The position numbers were made by a program, and so were the translations under genes. Below are positions 48,707 to 58,283 of a stretch of 64,000 nt of DNA, piece after piece. Position 1 is the first letter of the stretch. Each line of letters starts with the position of its first letter. Below the pieces are notes generated by a model that was not told the DNA's origin, made no database searches, and was given only the letters and a program-made list of their open reading frames with translations. Source of the stretch: Bacillus methanolicus (GTDB taxonomy: Bacteria; Bacillota; Bacilli; Bacillales; Cytobacillaceae); contig NZ_VTQX01000006.1 in the NCBI RefSeq assembly GCF_008764295.1, positions 62,001 through 126,000 of the forward strand, given 5' to 3'.

Positions 48707-49330
48707 ATGGAAATGATTGAACGTTTGTTTGCACAGTATGGTTATTTAGTGTTGTTAATCGGTCTACCAATGGAATTAATTGCTCTTCCGATCCCTCCAG
48801 GAAACTCGACTCTCGCATATACTGGATATTTATCCTATAAAAATGTTCTCGACCTTCTACCAGCTCTAGCTGCAGCGTATTCTGGATCTGTGCTCGGAAT
48901 TACGACTACTTACTGGCTCGGAGAAAAATTGGGGATGCCACTGATCGAAAAATACGGTAAATGGTTGTTTTTGAAACCCAAATATTTGCAGAAAACAAAA
49001 ATGGCTTACGAAAAATATGGGAACAAAATGCTTCTCTTTGGTTTCTTCTTACCCGGCATTCGCCAGCTTAACAGCTATTTTGCGGGTATTATTCAAATTC
49101 CGTATCGAACCTTTGCTCTATATGCCTATACAGGAACTGCCCTATGGGTATCCATATTTATCGGTATCGGTTATATATTCGGTAATCAATGGCAGGTTGT
49201 TTTTAATTGGGTCGAACATTTTTTTAAGTTCATCTTAATCATATTATGTTGTGTGATCGTTATTTTTTTCCTTTTAAAATGGCGTAATCGGTTTAGAAAA
49301 TCTCCTCATATTCATGAAGGAGAAACGTAG
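48707..49330 (+). CDS. DedA family membrane protein
   Basis: 207 aa. Four to five hydrophobic helices, the family's N-terminal half-helix with PMELIALPIPPG (acidic residue), GYLSYKNVLDLLPALAAAYSGSVLGITTTYWLGEKLG and the motif FFLPGIRQLNSYFAGIIQIPYRTF, close to the F-x-P-x-R...G...P pattern. DedA/UPF0126-type proteins act as lipid scramblases/undecaprenyl phosphate flippases in bacteria (UptA). Basic tail on the cytosolic side. GAGGTGAG precedes the ATG. Confidence 0.9.
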   Translation: MEMIERLFAQYGYLVLLIGLPMELIALPIPPGNSTLAYTGYLSYKNVLDLLPALAAAYSGSVLGITTTYWLGEKLGMPLIEKYGKWLFLKPKYLQKTKMAYEKYGNKMLLFGFFLPGIRQLNSYFAGIIQIPYRTFALYAYTGTALWVSIFIGIGYIFGNQWQVVFNWVEHFFKFILIILCCVIVIFFLLKWRNRFRKSPHIHEGET

Positions 49331-49557
49331 TTGCAAAACTTTAATTATTAACCTATTTTTGACATTTTACATCTTCATAACATGGCATTCAAATCTGGTT
49401 ACGCTATAAAGATTTCTTAATCTTACTTAGCTTACGGACTAAGCATACATTGATTATATCTGAAATTTTAAGAGGTAATCAATTTCAAATCGTTGAATAG
49501 ACAACTAATTGCTAAATGTTCGAGTAATTTTTTTTCACTATTTCGAACAAAATAGTC

Positions 49558-49614
49558 TTGTCTAATGGATAGAACTGAATTATACTTTAAATAATTCGTT
49601 CTTATTAAAGAACG
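49558..49614 (+). promoter_or_regulatory. sipW promoter with SinR-type palindromic operator
   Basis: TTGTCT (49558-49563), 17-nt spacer, TATACT (49581-49586). Immediately downstream, CGTTCTTATTAAAGAACG (49597-49614) has 7-bp perfect arms around ATTA. GTTCTTT-type inverted pairs are what the biofilm repressor SinR binds at the B. subtilis tapA-sipW-tasA promoter. The site would cover the transcription start. A further TGTTCGA...TCGAACA pair lies at 49517-49549. Confidence 0.65.
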
Positions 49615-49651
49615 ATTTTGTATCTTATTTCAGTGATTAAATTTTGCGTAC

Positions 49652-50212
49652 ATGAAAGGGGGATTAAAGATTAAAAGAATTTTTAAGGTAACTGGAAATT
49701 TAGTATTGCTTGGATTTGTAGTTATTCTGCTTATTTCACTTTCTAACGTTATTCACGCAAGTAGAAGTTCTGATGGATTACCATCGATTTTAGGGTACCA
49801 CTTGTTAACGGTTTTAACTGGGAGTATGGAACCAAAATTATCCGAAGGAGACTTGATTATTATTCATCCGTACAGTACTGAGATGCCAAAAATAAATGAT
49901 GTCGTTACATATCGGAATCATAATGGAACCTTTGTTACGCATCGTATTGTCGATCTTGTTGACAATAATGGGACAAGTCTTTTTCAAACAAAAGGGGATG
50001 CCAATAATTCATTTGATCAAGACCTTGTTTCACTTGATCAAATAGCTGGCACAGTCGCTTTTAAGATTCCGAAACTCGGTTTACTATTAAGCTCTTTAAA
50101 AGGTCCGCTCGGTCTTATTCTTTTAACGCTTATAGTCTCTTTTTCCATAAGCGCAAGGATCATTAGAAAAATACTGGCTGTTCGGAAAAAAGAGCAGCTT
50201 ACACAAAAATAA
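49652..50212 (+). CDS. sipW: signal peptidase I, SipW-like (ER type)
   Basis: 186 aa. N-terminal helix (about 13-35), catalytic Ser58 in VLTGSMEP, His97 in THRI (where bacterial type I enzymes have Lys) and an Asp in KGDANNSFDQD, then a C-terminal membrane helix (about 150-172). The Ser-His pair is the ER-type form found in SipW. It cleaves signal peptides of TasA/CalY-like matrix proteins, and such a gene follows. The ATG at 49652 has no ribosome site upstream; GGGGGA lies just inside the frame, so the true start is uncertain. Confidence 0.9.
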   Translation: MKGGLKIKRIFKVTGNLVLLGFVVILLISLSNVIHASRSSDGLPSILGYHLLTVLTGSMEPKLSEGDLIIIHPYSTEMPKINDVVTYRNHNGTFVTHRIVDLVDNNGTSLFQTKGDANNSFDQDLVSLDQIAGTVAFKIPKLGLLLSSLKGPLGLILLTLIVSFSISARIIRKILAVRKKEQLTQK

Positions 50213-50336
50213 TTTTAGGGGGTGATCAACTAAGGCATAATGAAGGGGAAGAAAACAGTAAAAAATTTTTTAAAAAAAACGTTCGTTATTAAGTACTTTT
50301 TGTTTGTTGAAAATACACGAGAGAGGAGAAGAGAGG

Positions 50337-51254
50337 ATGAATTTTTTTAAAAAAAATAAGCTATGGATTAGTTTAATAGGAGTTCTTTTATTAACGATTG
50401 CAACAATTGGAACAATCGCTTACTTTAGTAAAAGCTTTACAAGTGACAATAATGTCGCCGTTGCAGCTAAGTTTGATGTAGAGGCGGTCAATGGTCAGGG
50501 CCAGACCATCGGTGATGGCCAGTTTGCTTTAGGAGAGGATTTATATCCTGGAATGCCTACATTAGAGGCATATAATTTCCAAATTAATAAAAACAATACT
50601 ACTTTGCCTGTCGAATACAAAGTTCACTTAGAACGAAGCGGTGCACTTTTTGCGGAAAATTCCCCAGTAAAGCTGAGCCTTCAAAGATTTATTAATAATA
50701 ACTGGGTCGATGTGGATTACTCAACAACATTTCGTCCTGAAAATGATATTGAGAAATATAGAGTATTAGTCGATTGGCCGCATAGCGATAATGATATTGA
50801 TTTCCAAGGAGCGACCGGTAATATAAAATTGGAAGTTGTAGCTACTCAAGTTGATCCAATAGAGGAACCAGCGGGACCTCCATATTATACTGACGCAATT
50901 ACTTTTAAAGCAACACCGAACGGCAGTACAAGAACAACGTCGAACAAAGAGGTTAATTTTTATAAAGATGAACAAGGGTTTAAAGTCATTCAAGTGACTG
51001 TTGGGGATGGAAGTGGTGATTTTGAAGAGAAAGTAGGCAACTTCAAAATTGTCGAAAATGTTGAAGGAAGTACAACCTGGTATCGTCTGTATACAGAAAA
51101 AGAGTACTATGCAAGTGAAAGTCAAGTGTGGAGGGTGGACAATGTCGATACATCGATAGATGGAACGATTACTTTAAAAAGGGCAAATAACACATTTCTG
51201 ACAATCCAATCAAAAGAATTATACAAGTGGTTTACTGAAAAATCAGATAAATAA
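50337..51254 (+). CDS. TasA/CalY-like secreted protein with SipW-dependent signal peptide
   Basis: 305 aa from ATG 50337 behind GAGGAGAAGAGAGG; the frame opens at TTG 50304. Residues 1-30 form the SipW-type signal (KNKLWISLIGVLLLTIATIGTIAYFSK). The next part (about 45-180) has a beta-rich TasA/camelysin-like pattern with DNNVAVAAKFDVEAVN and DLYPGMP. A C-terminal part (about 195-305) is unique to me, polar with aromatic spacing. The partner peptidase is encoded just upstream. Likely a cell-surface or fibre protein; no tapA gene is present. Confidence 0.82.
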   Translation: MNFFKKNKLWISLIGVLLLTIATIGTIAYFSKSFTSDNNVAVAAKFDVEAVNGQGQTIGDGQFALGEDLYPGMPTLEAYNFQINKNNTTLPVEYKVHLERSGALFAENSPVKLSLQRFINNNWVDVDYSTTFRPENDIEKYRVLVDWPHSDNDIDFQGATGNIKLEVVATQVDPIEEPAGPPYYTDAITFKATPNGSTRTTSNKEVNFYKDEQGFKVIQVTVGDGSGDFEEKVGNFKIVENVEGSTTWYRLYTEKEYYASESQVWRVDNVDTSIDGTITLKRANNTFLTIQSKELYKWFTEKSDK

Positions 51255-51358
51255 CGGCGATTCCTCGATTGTGTTAGCAAAATATTAAAGTGGTTAAAAT
51301 CATGACCGTTTTTATATGGGAGTTTAAGAAACCAAGGATTCTTTTTTGACGTAAACTA

Positions 51359-51396
51359 GGGGATTAAGCTAACCTGTAATCCCCATGTTCTTTTTT
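51359..51396 (+). terminator. terminator of the sipW/tasA-like unit
   Basis: GGGGATTA / TAATCCCC, 8-bp perfect stem with a 10-nt loop, followed shortly by TTCTTTTTTAG. Confidence 0.8.
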
Positions 51397-51578
51397 AGTA
51401 TTTAAAGAAGCATATGATCCTTCTATTTTGATTTTCCGATTTTATAAACGATCTTGAGTGCTCCGGTGTAATATCGCCTTCAAATTCAAAATTTATTAGA
51501 TGAAAGATTTCGAAGTGATCCTAAAATGAATATGTTTAATTTACAGAGAGATGAGCATCCGGTGCGGCGAAATCGCAT
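51397..51578. other. gap before zwf end, possible gene remnant
   Basis: No start-supported gene. A plus-strand frame from about 51468 to the zwf terminator stays open for ~50 codons (reads LLDERFRSDPKMNMF) but has no initiation signals. It may be a remnant or chance. Confidence 0.3.
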
Positions 51579-51620
51579 TAAGAAAAAACAACGATTGATC
51601 CCAATCGCTGTTTTTTCTTA
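51579..51620. terminator. bidirectional terminator at the 3' end of zwf
   Basis: Nineteen-bp stem (51579-51597 with 51602-51620) with one G-T pair and a 4-nt loop. Arms begin with A runs and end with T runs, so it works both ways. Confidence 0.9.
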
Positions 51621-51633
51621 AAAGGTATGAGTT

Positions 51634-53139
51634 TTATTGCTTGTCGCTCACTTCTAAATTCGTAACGGGCCACCAGAAGAAGCCGTCTTTCTCTAAAAGT
51701 TCATCTGAGCATTTTGGTCCCATTGTGCCTGATGCATAGTTAGGAAAGCTTTCATCAATATGGTTCTCCCAAACGTCTGATATTTTGTCGGTAAAGCTCC
51801 ACGAAAGGGCTACCTCATCCCAATGGGTGAAGTTCGTAGCATCGCCACGCATGCAATCGTATAATAACTTTTCATACGCTTCAGGCGTGTTAATTCCATC
51901 AATCCCTTTATTGGCATAATTTAGCTTAATCGGAGTTGCCTCCATTCCTGTACCTGCCTTTTTAGCATTGAGATGAATGGTTACACCTTCCTCAGGCTGT
52001 ATGTGTATAACGAGTAAATTTGGATTTAATGGTTGCTCTGTCTGATAATAAAGATTCATCGGAACATCCTTAAATTGGATGACGATTTTTGTGGACTTTG
52101 CAGCCATTCGTTTTCCAGTTCGGATATAAAATGGAACACCTGCCCAACGGAAATTATCAATTAATAGTTTTCCAGCAACAAATGTTTCTGTGTTTGATTT
52201 TTCTGCAACCATTGGCTCTTGGCGGTAGCTTGGCACTGTTTTTCCATTTATGGTCCCCTCATCATATTGGCCTCTAACGAAGTATTTATTTACTTCTTCA
52301 CCTTCGATAGGACGCAGCGCTCTTAATACTTTCACCTTTTCTGAGCGAATCTCTTCTGTATTTAAGCGAATTGGTGGTTCCATCGCAAGCAAGGCCACCA
52401 TCTGGAGCAGATGGTTTTGTACCATATCTCTCAGAGCGCCACTATTTTCGTAATATCTACCTCTTTCTTCAACACCAAGAACTTCACTTGAGGTCACTTG
52501 GATATTGGAGATGAAGCGACTGTTCCATAATGGTTCGAAAATGGCATTTGCAAAACGAATGACCTCGATGTTTTGCACCATTTCTTTACCCAGGTAATGG
52601 TCAATTCGATAAATCTCATCCTCAGAAAAAGCCGTTCTAATTTGGTCATTGAGTTCTTTGGCTGATTCTAAATCATGACCAAATGGTTTTTCAATCACAA
52701 GCCGTTTAAAGCCGCGTACGTCTGTAAGTCCATCTGACTTTAGGTGTAGGGCGATAGAGCCAAAAAACTCGGGCGCCATTGCCAAGTAAAAGATACGATT
52801 TCCATTTAGCTGATAATGGTTATCGAGATCAGATGCCATATTTTTTAAAGCCGCATAGGAAGCCGAATCAGTGACATCATGGGAATGATAGTAAAAATGG
52901 GATGCAAATTCATCAATTCGATCTTCTTTTTCAATCGCTGTTTTAACAGATTCCTTGATCGACTGTTGAAATTCATCGTTTGTTAAGGGGCGTCTCGCTA
53001 CGCCGATAACGGCAAAGTTTTTAGAGAGCTTATCTTTTTCAAACAATTTATATAGAGAGGGATATAGCTTGCGTTTTGCTAAATCACCAGTTGCTCCAAA
53101 TATCATGATGAGTGCTGTTTGATTATCATTCTGGTTCAA
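51634..53139 (-). CDS. zwf: glucose-6-phosphate 1-dehydrogenase
   Basis: 501 aa from TTG 53139, 9 nt after AGAGG. N-terminal NADP-binding IFGATGDLAKRKLYPSLYKL, the active-site RIDHYLGKEMVQNI (catalytic His/Lys), and VIEKPFG. First step of the oxidative pentose phosphate pathway, feeding gndA at 46.8 kb. Runs toward the sipW block; in B. subtilis it directly follows gndA on the other strand. Confidence 0.97.
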   Translation of the reverse strand: MNQNDNQTALIMIFGATGDLAKRKLYPSLYKLFEKDKLSKNFAVIGVARRPLTNDEFQQSIKESVKTAIEKEDRIDEFASHFYYHSHDVTDSASYAALKNMASDLDNHYQLNGNRIFYLAMAPEFFGSIALHLKSDGLTDVRGFKRLVIEKPFGHDLESAKELNDQIRTAFSEDEIYRIDHYLGKEMVQNIEVIRFANAIFEPLWNSRFISNIQVTSSEVLGVEERGRYYENSGALRDMVQNHLLQMVALLAMEPPIRLNTEEIRSEKVKVLRALRPIEGEEVNKYFVRGQYDEGTINGKTVPSYRQEPMVAEKSNTETFVAGKLLIDNFRWAGVPFYIRTGKRMAAKSTKIVIQFKDVPMNLYYQTEQPLNPNLLVIHIQPEEGVTIHLNAKKAGTGMEATPIKLNYANKGIDGINTPEAYEKLLYDCMRGDATNFTHWDEVALSWSFTDKISDVWENHIDESFPNYASGTMGPKCSDELLEKDGFFWWPVTNLEVSDKQ

Positions 53140-53486
53140 GATACTAGACCTCTTTTCTCACTTTATGTATGAATTATATATCTTCTAGTTTAGACTTTAC
53201 TTGAAAGAAGTTCTACGAATTTGACTCAAATATGAATTTTATAGTGTTCAGACGCAATTCGCAAATATTTTAGCATATTTCTTCGCTATTTTTTGTCATT
53301 TATGATGGAACTATCCAAAATGAACATAAATGGCACATATGGTATAGTAAGTACGAATTATGGTTTGCCAATGTTCTTATAGGTTTACTGATAAATGGCT
53401 TGCATTTCTGTAACATATTCAAACCATCAATACTTGAGATTAAATATAAATAAAGATGAACTGGAATGGAAGAAAGGAGTTTTATT
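53140..53486. other. divergent zwf-rnz gap
   Basis: About 345 bp with the promoters of zwf and rnz. AT-rich; no gene seen and no operator recognised. Confidence 0.4.
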
Positions 53487-54425
53487 GTGGAAGTATTATT
53501 TCTAGGGACGGGAGCTGGAGTTCCTGCAAAACTGCGTAATGTTACGTCAATTGCTTTGAAATTACTTGAAGAACGCGGCTCTGTTTGGCTGTTCGATTGT
53601 GGTGAAGCAACGCAGCATCAAATTTTACATACAACTCTAAAGCCACGAAGGGTTGAAAAAATCTTTATAACCCATTTACACGGTGATCACATTTACGGCC
53701 TTCCTGGTTTTTTAGCAAGTCGCTCCTTTCAAGGGGGGGAATTGGACGTGACGATCTATGGACCGAAGGGAATTCAAACCTTTGTGGAAACAAATCTTTC
53801 TGTCAGTCAAACCTATTTAAAGTATCGACTTCATTTTGTTGAAGTTAGCGAGGGAATCGTGTTTGAGGATGAACAGTTTCTTGTCGAGGCACGTTTGCTG
53901 GAGCACGGAATTGCTTCTTATGGTTATCGAGTTGTAGAAAAGGATCGGCCAGGGGTTTTATTAGTTGACAAACTAAAGGAAGCTGGGATTGAGCCAGGGC
54001 CAGTCTATAAAAAGGTCAAAAATGGGGAGAGCGTAACCCTTAAAGATGGAACCGTTGTGGATGGAAAAAAGTTTACAGGACCCGATATAAAGGGAAGAGT
54101 GGTAACCATATTAGGAGACACGAGGTTTTGTGGGGCAGCAAAGGAATTAGCAGAAGGTGCTGACTTGCTTATTCATGAGGCAACGTTTGCAGCTGGTGAA
54201 GAAGGATTGGCCTACGAATATTTTCATTCAACTACAACGCAAGCGGCACAGATCGCCAAAGCGGCCTATGTTAAGAAATTATGTTTAACTCATATTAGCT
54301 CGAGGTATGATCGCGATGATTGGAAAATGCTTGAGGGAGAAGCGAAAAAGGTTTTCGCAACGACAGAAGTTGCATATGATTTTAAAGAAATTGAGATCCC
54401 ACTGGTGAAATCACTTTCTCAGTAA
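53487..54425 (+). CDS. rnz: ribonuclease Z
   Basis: 312 aa from GTG 53487, 8 nt after AAAGGAG; the frame extends back to 53466. Metallo-beta-lactamase fold with [12 protein letters not shown] (zinc ligands H63, H65, D67, H68), [12 protein letters not shown] start and late [11 protein letters not shown] and HISSRY. It cuts the 3' trailer from tRNA precursors. Position equals yqjK. Confidence 0.96.
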   Translation: MEVLFLGTGAGVPAKLRNVTSIALKLLEERGSVWLFDCGEATQHQILHTTLKPRRVEKIFITHLHGDHIYGLPGFLASRSFQGGELDVTIYGPKGIQTFVETNLSVSQTYLKYRLHFVEVSEGIVFEDEQFLVEARLLEHGIASYGYRVVEKDRPGVLLVDKLKEAGIEPGPVYKKVKNGESVTLKDGTVVDGKKFTGPDIKGRVVTILGDTRFCGAAKELAEGADLLIHEATFAAGEEGLAYEYFHSTTTQAAQIAKAAYVKKLCLTHISSRYDRDDWKMLEGEAKKVFATTEVAYDFKEIEIPLVKSLSQ

Positions 54426-54550
54426 TTTCACAATTCTATAGATGAGTCGTGGGAGAGCATCACTAACAATACATTAAGACTATTTATATCACAAAGACTT
54501 TTGTAAAAATCTTTTTACGTTGAAACTAATGTCACTATTTTTTTAAGTTC

Positions 54551-54592
54551 TCTATAAAAAAGCAGATCAATTATCATTTAATTGATCTGCTT
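54551..54592 (-). terminator. terminator of namA (works for both strands)
   Basis: AAGCAGATCAATT / AATTGATCTGCTT, 13-bp perfect stem with a 7-nt loop. Minus-strand T run (CTTTTTTATAG) follows the stem. Confidence 0.9.
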
Positions 54593-54608
54593 ACAAGATA
54601 ACGGAGTA

Positions 54609-55625
54609 TTACCATCCACGATCATATTGTTTAGGAGTTTCGATTACCGCCCCTAATTCTTTTGCCGCATTTTTAGGGAAGTAAGGATCACGCAGCAATT
54701 CGCGGGCAAGGAAAATGAGATCTGCTCGATTGTTTTGCAATATTTCCTCCGCTTGAATTGCAGTAGTAATTAAACCGACAGCGCCTGTTGGCATGTTTGC
54801 TTCATGTTTGATGGTTTCTGCAAAAGGAACTTGATAACCTGGATAAGCCTGAATTTTTGCAGGGACCACCGCTCCAGAGCTAACATCGATCAGGTCGACT
54901 CCTTGTTCTTTCATCCACTCTGAAAGGAGAATATAGTCCTCTGGCTTCATCCCATCTGGATGGTAATCAGACGCTGAAATTCTAACGAATAGTGGACCGT
55001 CCCAAACCTCTTTGACGGCATCGATTGTTTCCCGGAGGAAACGGTAGCGCTTCTCTGTTGTGCCACCATATTCATCCGTACGCTTGTTAGTAAGAGGGGA
55101 CAAAAATTCATTAATTAAGTATCCATGGGCAGCATGAATTTCAATGACATCAAAGCCTGCCTTCTTAGCTCTTAAAGCACCTTCTTTAAAGGCTGAAATT
55201 ACTTCATGAATGTCTTCCAATGTCATTTCCTTTGGCATTTTCATCGTTTCGTTAAAAGGAATAGCAGACGGGGCTAAAATTTCACCATCTACGGTTGCTT
55301 TGCGGCCAGCGTGGGCAAGCTGAATTCCCGTTTTGCTCCCATAGCTTTTCATTTGTTTTGTTAATCGAGCTAATCCCTCAATATGATCATCGCTCCAGAT
55401 TCCAAGATCCTTTGAGGAGATGCGTCCTTGAGGTGTTACCGCGGTTGCCTCTTGAATAATGAGCCCAACTTGCCCAACCGCTCGGCTGACATAATGGGTA
55501 ATGTGAAAATCCTCGACTTTTCCATCTTCGTTTTCACTTGAATACATGCACATCGGGGCCATGACGATGCGATTCTTTAAAGTCAAATTTTTAAGCGTAT
55601 AAGTAGAAAATAACTTTGCATCCAA
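54609..55625 (-). CDS. namA: NADPH dehydrogenase NamA (old yellow enzyme, YqjM-like)
   Basis: About 338 aa from TTG 55625, 8 nt after GAGGAGG; upstream frame to 55685 has no support. FMN-dependent ene-reductase: [16 protein letters not shown] with the regulatory Cys, QLAHAGRKA (His ligands), [27 protein letters not shown], and the C-terminal YDRGW that completes the neighbouring active site. It reduces activated C=C bonds and is linked to oxidative stress in B. subtilis. Confidence 0.95.
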   Translation of the reverse strand: MDAKLFSTYTLKNLTLKNRIVMAPMCMYSSENEDGKVEDFHITHYVSRAVGQVGLIIQEATAVTPQGRISSKDLGIWSDDHIEGLARLTKQMKSYGSKTGIQLAHAGRKATVDGEILAPSAIPFNETMKMPKEMTLEDIHEVISAFKEGALRAKKAGFDVIEIHAAHGYLINEFLSPLTNKRTDEYGGTTEKRYRFLRETIDAVKEVWDGPLFVRISASDYHPDGMKPEDYILLSEWMKEQGVDLIDVSSGAVVPAKIQAYPGYQVPFAETIKHEANMPTGAVGLITTAIQAEEILQNNRADLIFLARELLRDPYFPKNAAKELGAVIETPKQYDRGW

Positions 55626-55750
55626 TTGAATTGCCTCCTCTTGTTTCGATATGCTAAAAGTATAACAATGGAAAGAAAAATTCAAAAAATATATGCTTAT
55701 TATCGTGTGCCTAGTTCAAAAATATGCTTTATTTAACAGTATGATTTTTT

Positions 55751-55833
55751 AGCTCATTTTTGTGTGAAACCATGATTCCACATGCCATTCCTTTATGTTG
55801 AAAGGTCCTGAAATAATTAGGAGAAAATGAGCT
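55751..55833 (+). repeat. hairpin repeat, copy C (short)
   Basis: 83 bp with 10-bp perfect inverted ends AGCTCATTTT / AAAATGAGCT. Internal sequence matches copy B read on the minus strand for about 60 nt (for example CACATGCCATTC and TTGAAAGGTC), with an internal deletion. Lies in the namA-proC gap. Confidence 0.6.
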
Positions 55834-55929
55834 TTGCTATCTATGTTTTCTCTTTAGCTACTTTCATTTAATGGGCTAGGCATAGTGGTTAACAATCCCA
55901 ATGTATTTCCGATAATCGAGTTCACTATC

Positions 55930-56772
55930 TTATGTCCGCTGCTCTTTTTCAAGCTCTTCCGCTAATGTAAGGCCGAGCCTTTTTGATTGGGAGGTAGCTT
56001 CTTTAATACATTGAATAAAAGCTTCCTGGACTTGATGTTCCTTTAAAATTTTTAACCCTGCCTCAGTAGTACCACCAGGACTCGTTACTTCTTTTCGGAG
56101 CTGTTTTGGCGGCTTTGTCGTTCTTGAAACCATTCCAGCTGCACCAATTAACGTTTGCACAATGAGCTTCTGTGCTAACTCTCCGTTAAGTCCGATTTCC
56201 ACTGCACTTTTTTCCATTGCTTCAATTAGATAATAAATGTAAGCTGGACCGCTTCCCGATAGTCCAGTGACTGCATCTAGCTGTTTTTCTTCAACATAAA
56301 CGGTAAGTCCAACGGTATCAAACATTGTTTTAATTAAATGAATTTGTTCCTCTGTCGCAATGGAATTGGCAGCAAGGGCAGTGGCTGATTGTCCGATCGC
56401 CGCAGAAGTATTGGGCATTGCCCTAACGATTGGAACCGACCGTTCAGTCAGCATTTCAATACTTTTAATTGAGACTCCTGCAAGCATCGAGACGAGAAAT
56501 GTTTCATGATTTAAATAAGGCTTTATTTGCTTTACTGCTAAAGCGACATCCTTTGGCTTCATCGCTAAAAGAATGACGTCAGCATCTTGAAGCATTTCTT
56601 CGAAGTCATATGTTGGATTTATTCCGTATTGTTGATGGAGCAGACTTAGCTTTTCTCGGTTGCTACGATTGGTTACCCAAATTTGTTCACCTCTCATAAA
56701 TTGTTTTTTAACCATACCGGAAATTAAAGCTTCAGCCATCGAACCGGCTCCGATCATTGCGATTTTTTTCAT
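55930..56772 (-). CDS. proC: pyrroline-5-carboxylate reductase
   Basis: 280 aa. NAD(P)-binding AMIGAGSMAEALISGM at the N-terminus, LAMKPKDVALAV, the AMPNTSAAIGQSATALAAN segment, GSGPAYIYYLIEAM and the late TSPGGTTEAGL. Last step of proline synthesis. AAGGAGAGGAT precedes the ATG. It lies behind a T-box leader with a proline specifier, so it is induced when uncharged tRNA-Pro accumulates. Corresponds to proI in B. subtilis. Confidence 0.97.
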   Translation of the reverse strand: MKKIAMIGAGSMAEALISGMVKKQFMRGEQIWVTNRSNREKLSLLHQQYGINPTYDFEEMLQDADVILLAMKPKDVALAVKQIKPYLNHETFLVSMLAGVSIKSIEMLTERSVPIVRAMPNTSAAIGQSATALAANSIATEEQIHLIKTMFDTVGLTVYVEEKQLDAVTGLSGSGPAYIYYLIEAMEKSAVEIGLNGELAQKLIVQTLIGAAGMVSRTTKPPKQLRKEVTSPGGTTEAGLKILKEHQVQEAFIQCIKEATSQSKRLGLTLAEELEKEQRT

Positions 56773-56790
56773 GCTATCCTCTCCTTATCT

Positions 56791-57003
56791 AAAAAAACCC
56801 TTTCATCCTATAAAGGACGAAAGGGTTTGCTCCCGTGGTACCACCTTTGTTCATCTAGGTTAAAACTAGATGATCTCATATCCGTTAACGCCGGCAGACG
56901 GTTAGGTTTGCTAACAGCTCGTGAGGTAGGTTCAATGGTCAAGCGGATGGTGAAGCCTTTCAGCCGCTGAGCTTCACTCTCTTTCATCATTTCCCATTTA
57001 CTA
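56791..57003 (-). promoter_or_regulatory. T-box leader of proC (tRNA-Pro, specifier CCU)
   Basis: The T-box sequence AGGTGGTACCACGG is on the minus strand at 56846-56833. Terminator hairpin (56795-56808 with 56815-56828, then A7 = minus-strand T7 at 56797-56791) follows it. In stem I the sequence GAA-CCU-A (56933-56927) gives specifier CCU for proline. Uncharged tRNA-Pro would stabilise the antiterminator and permit proC expression. Confidence 0.92.
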
Positions 57004-57311
57004 GTCCTTAGTCATTGCTTTGTATAAATATTAATAGAGATTATGCAAGATCAAGAGCTTGTCTGTCAAGTGGGATAAAGAAAAAAATTAAATTTTAAAT
57101 AGTATAAGGCAAAACATATTCATAAATCGTCAACTTCAAGTTAGAAGCAACGACATTTACTTTGTATACAATCTATATTATGGGTTTCTTGTGAATGGTT
57201 AAATATGTGAAAATAATGACAGTTATTGAAAATGAAGGTAAACTAATGATTATATACGTTTATATAATGGATAAATAAGTATGGGAAAATAATGTTTAAG
57301 GAGACTAAAGA
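57004..57311. other. divergent proC/yqjP gap
   Basis: About 300 bp, AT-rich. TATAAT at 57263-57268 lies 44 bp before yqjP, without a good -35. No gene seen. Confidence 0.4.
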
Positions 57312-58274
57312 ATGACGGAATGGAAAGATGGAATTGCCAAATTAATTTTGCCCACTCCTTTTCCAGTTGGAGATGTGAATGTGTATGTCATTAAGGGGGA
57401 GCTGTTAACACTTGTAGATGTTGGACCGAAAACAGAAGAGGCTTGGCAAGCATTGAATGAGCAGTTAAAAGAATTGGATTTGCAACCAGGAGACGTGGAG
57501 CAGGTTGTGCTAACCCATCATCACCCTGATCACGCTGGCCTACTCGATTATTTCTCAGCTTCCCTACCTGTATACGGACATCCATTGAATAATCGATGGT
57601 TGCAGCCAACGGAAAGCTTTTTAGCTGAGAGTGAGCAGTTTTTTATAAAATCATTTCATGAATTCGGGATTCCAAAAGATTATTGGCGATTGGCTGGGGC
57701 GATAAAGAAGGAATTGAAATATTCTTGCAACCGTTTATTGACCGGCTTTTTAACAGAAGGGGATTCACCACAAGGGTTATCTGATTGGAAGGTGATTGAG
57801 ACGCCAGGTCATGCCCAAAGTCATATTGGCTTGTATCGAGAAAAAGATGGTTGCTTCATTGGCGGGGATCACTTGTTAGCGCATGTTTCTCCTAACCCGA
57901 TATTAGAACCGCCGATATCGATGGGGAGTGATCGGCCGAAGCCACTTCTTCAATACAATGCTTCTATAAAAAAATTGTTAGATATCCCGATCAATCTTGT
58001 CTATTCAGGTCATGGTGAAGACATCCTCCACAAAAATGAATTAATTCTTAACCGCTTATCCCAGCAGCACGAACGGGCTAAAAAGGTTAAGAAGATGCTG
58101 GAGAAAAATGCATTGACCGTTTTTGAAGCGTGTCAGCTCCTTTTTCCAAAAGTGTATGAACGTCAACTTTCGCTCACGATGTCCGAGACTGTTGGACAAT
58201 TTGATTATTTAATGGCCGAGAAGGAAATAAAGGAATGCAATGAAGATGGTGTTTTTCGATATACAGTAAGTTGA
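57312..58274 (+). CDS. yqjP: metallo-beta-lactamase fold hydrolase (YqjP-like)
   Basis: 320 aa. Zinc motif VLTHHHPDHAGLLDY (HxHxDH), then GHAQSHIG and GGDHLL for the other ligands, and a helical C-terminal extension of about 90 residues. Similar to glyoxalase II/lactamase-like hydrolases; substrate unknown. AAGGAGAC precedes the ATG. Its stop is 9 nt before the SDR gene start, so both are one operon, as yqjP-yqjQ in B. subtilis. Confidence 0.9.
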   Translation: MTEWKDGIAKLILPTPFPVGDVNVYVIKGELLTLVDVGPKTEEAWQALNEQLKELDLQPGDVEQVVLTHHHPDHAGLLDYFSASLPVYGHPLNNRWLQPTESFLAESEQFFIKSFHEFGIPKDYWRLAGAIKKELKYSCNRLLTGFLTEGDSPQGLSDWKVIETPGHAQSHIGLYREKDGCFIGGDHLLAHVSPNPILEPPISMGSDRPKPLLQYNASIKKLLDIPINLVYSGHGEDILHKNELILNRLSQQHERAKKVKKMLEKNALTVFEACQLLFPKVYERQLSLTMSETVGQFDYLMAEKEIKECNEDGVFRYTVS

Positions 58275-58283
58275 GGAGTGGAA

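Noticed and set aside
50240-50350. 35-codon ORF between sipW and tasA-like gene
   Set aside because: Weak ribosome site and overlap with the following gene start; basic low-complexity sequence. Could be real but unsupported.
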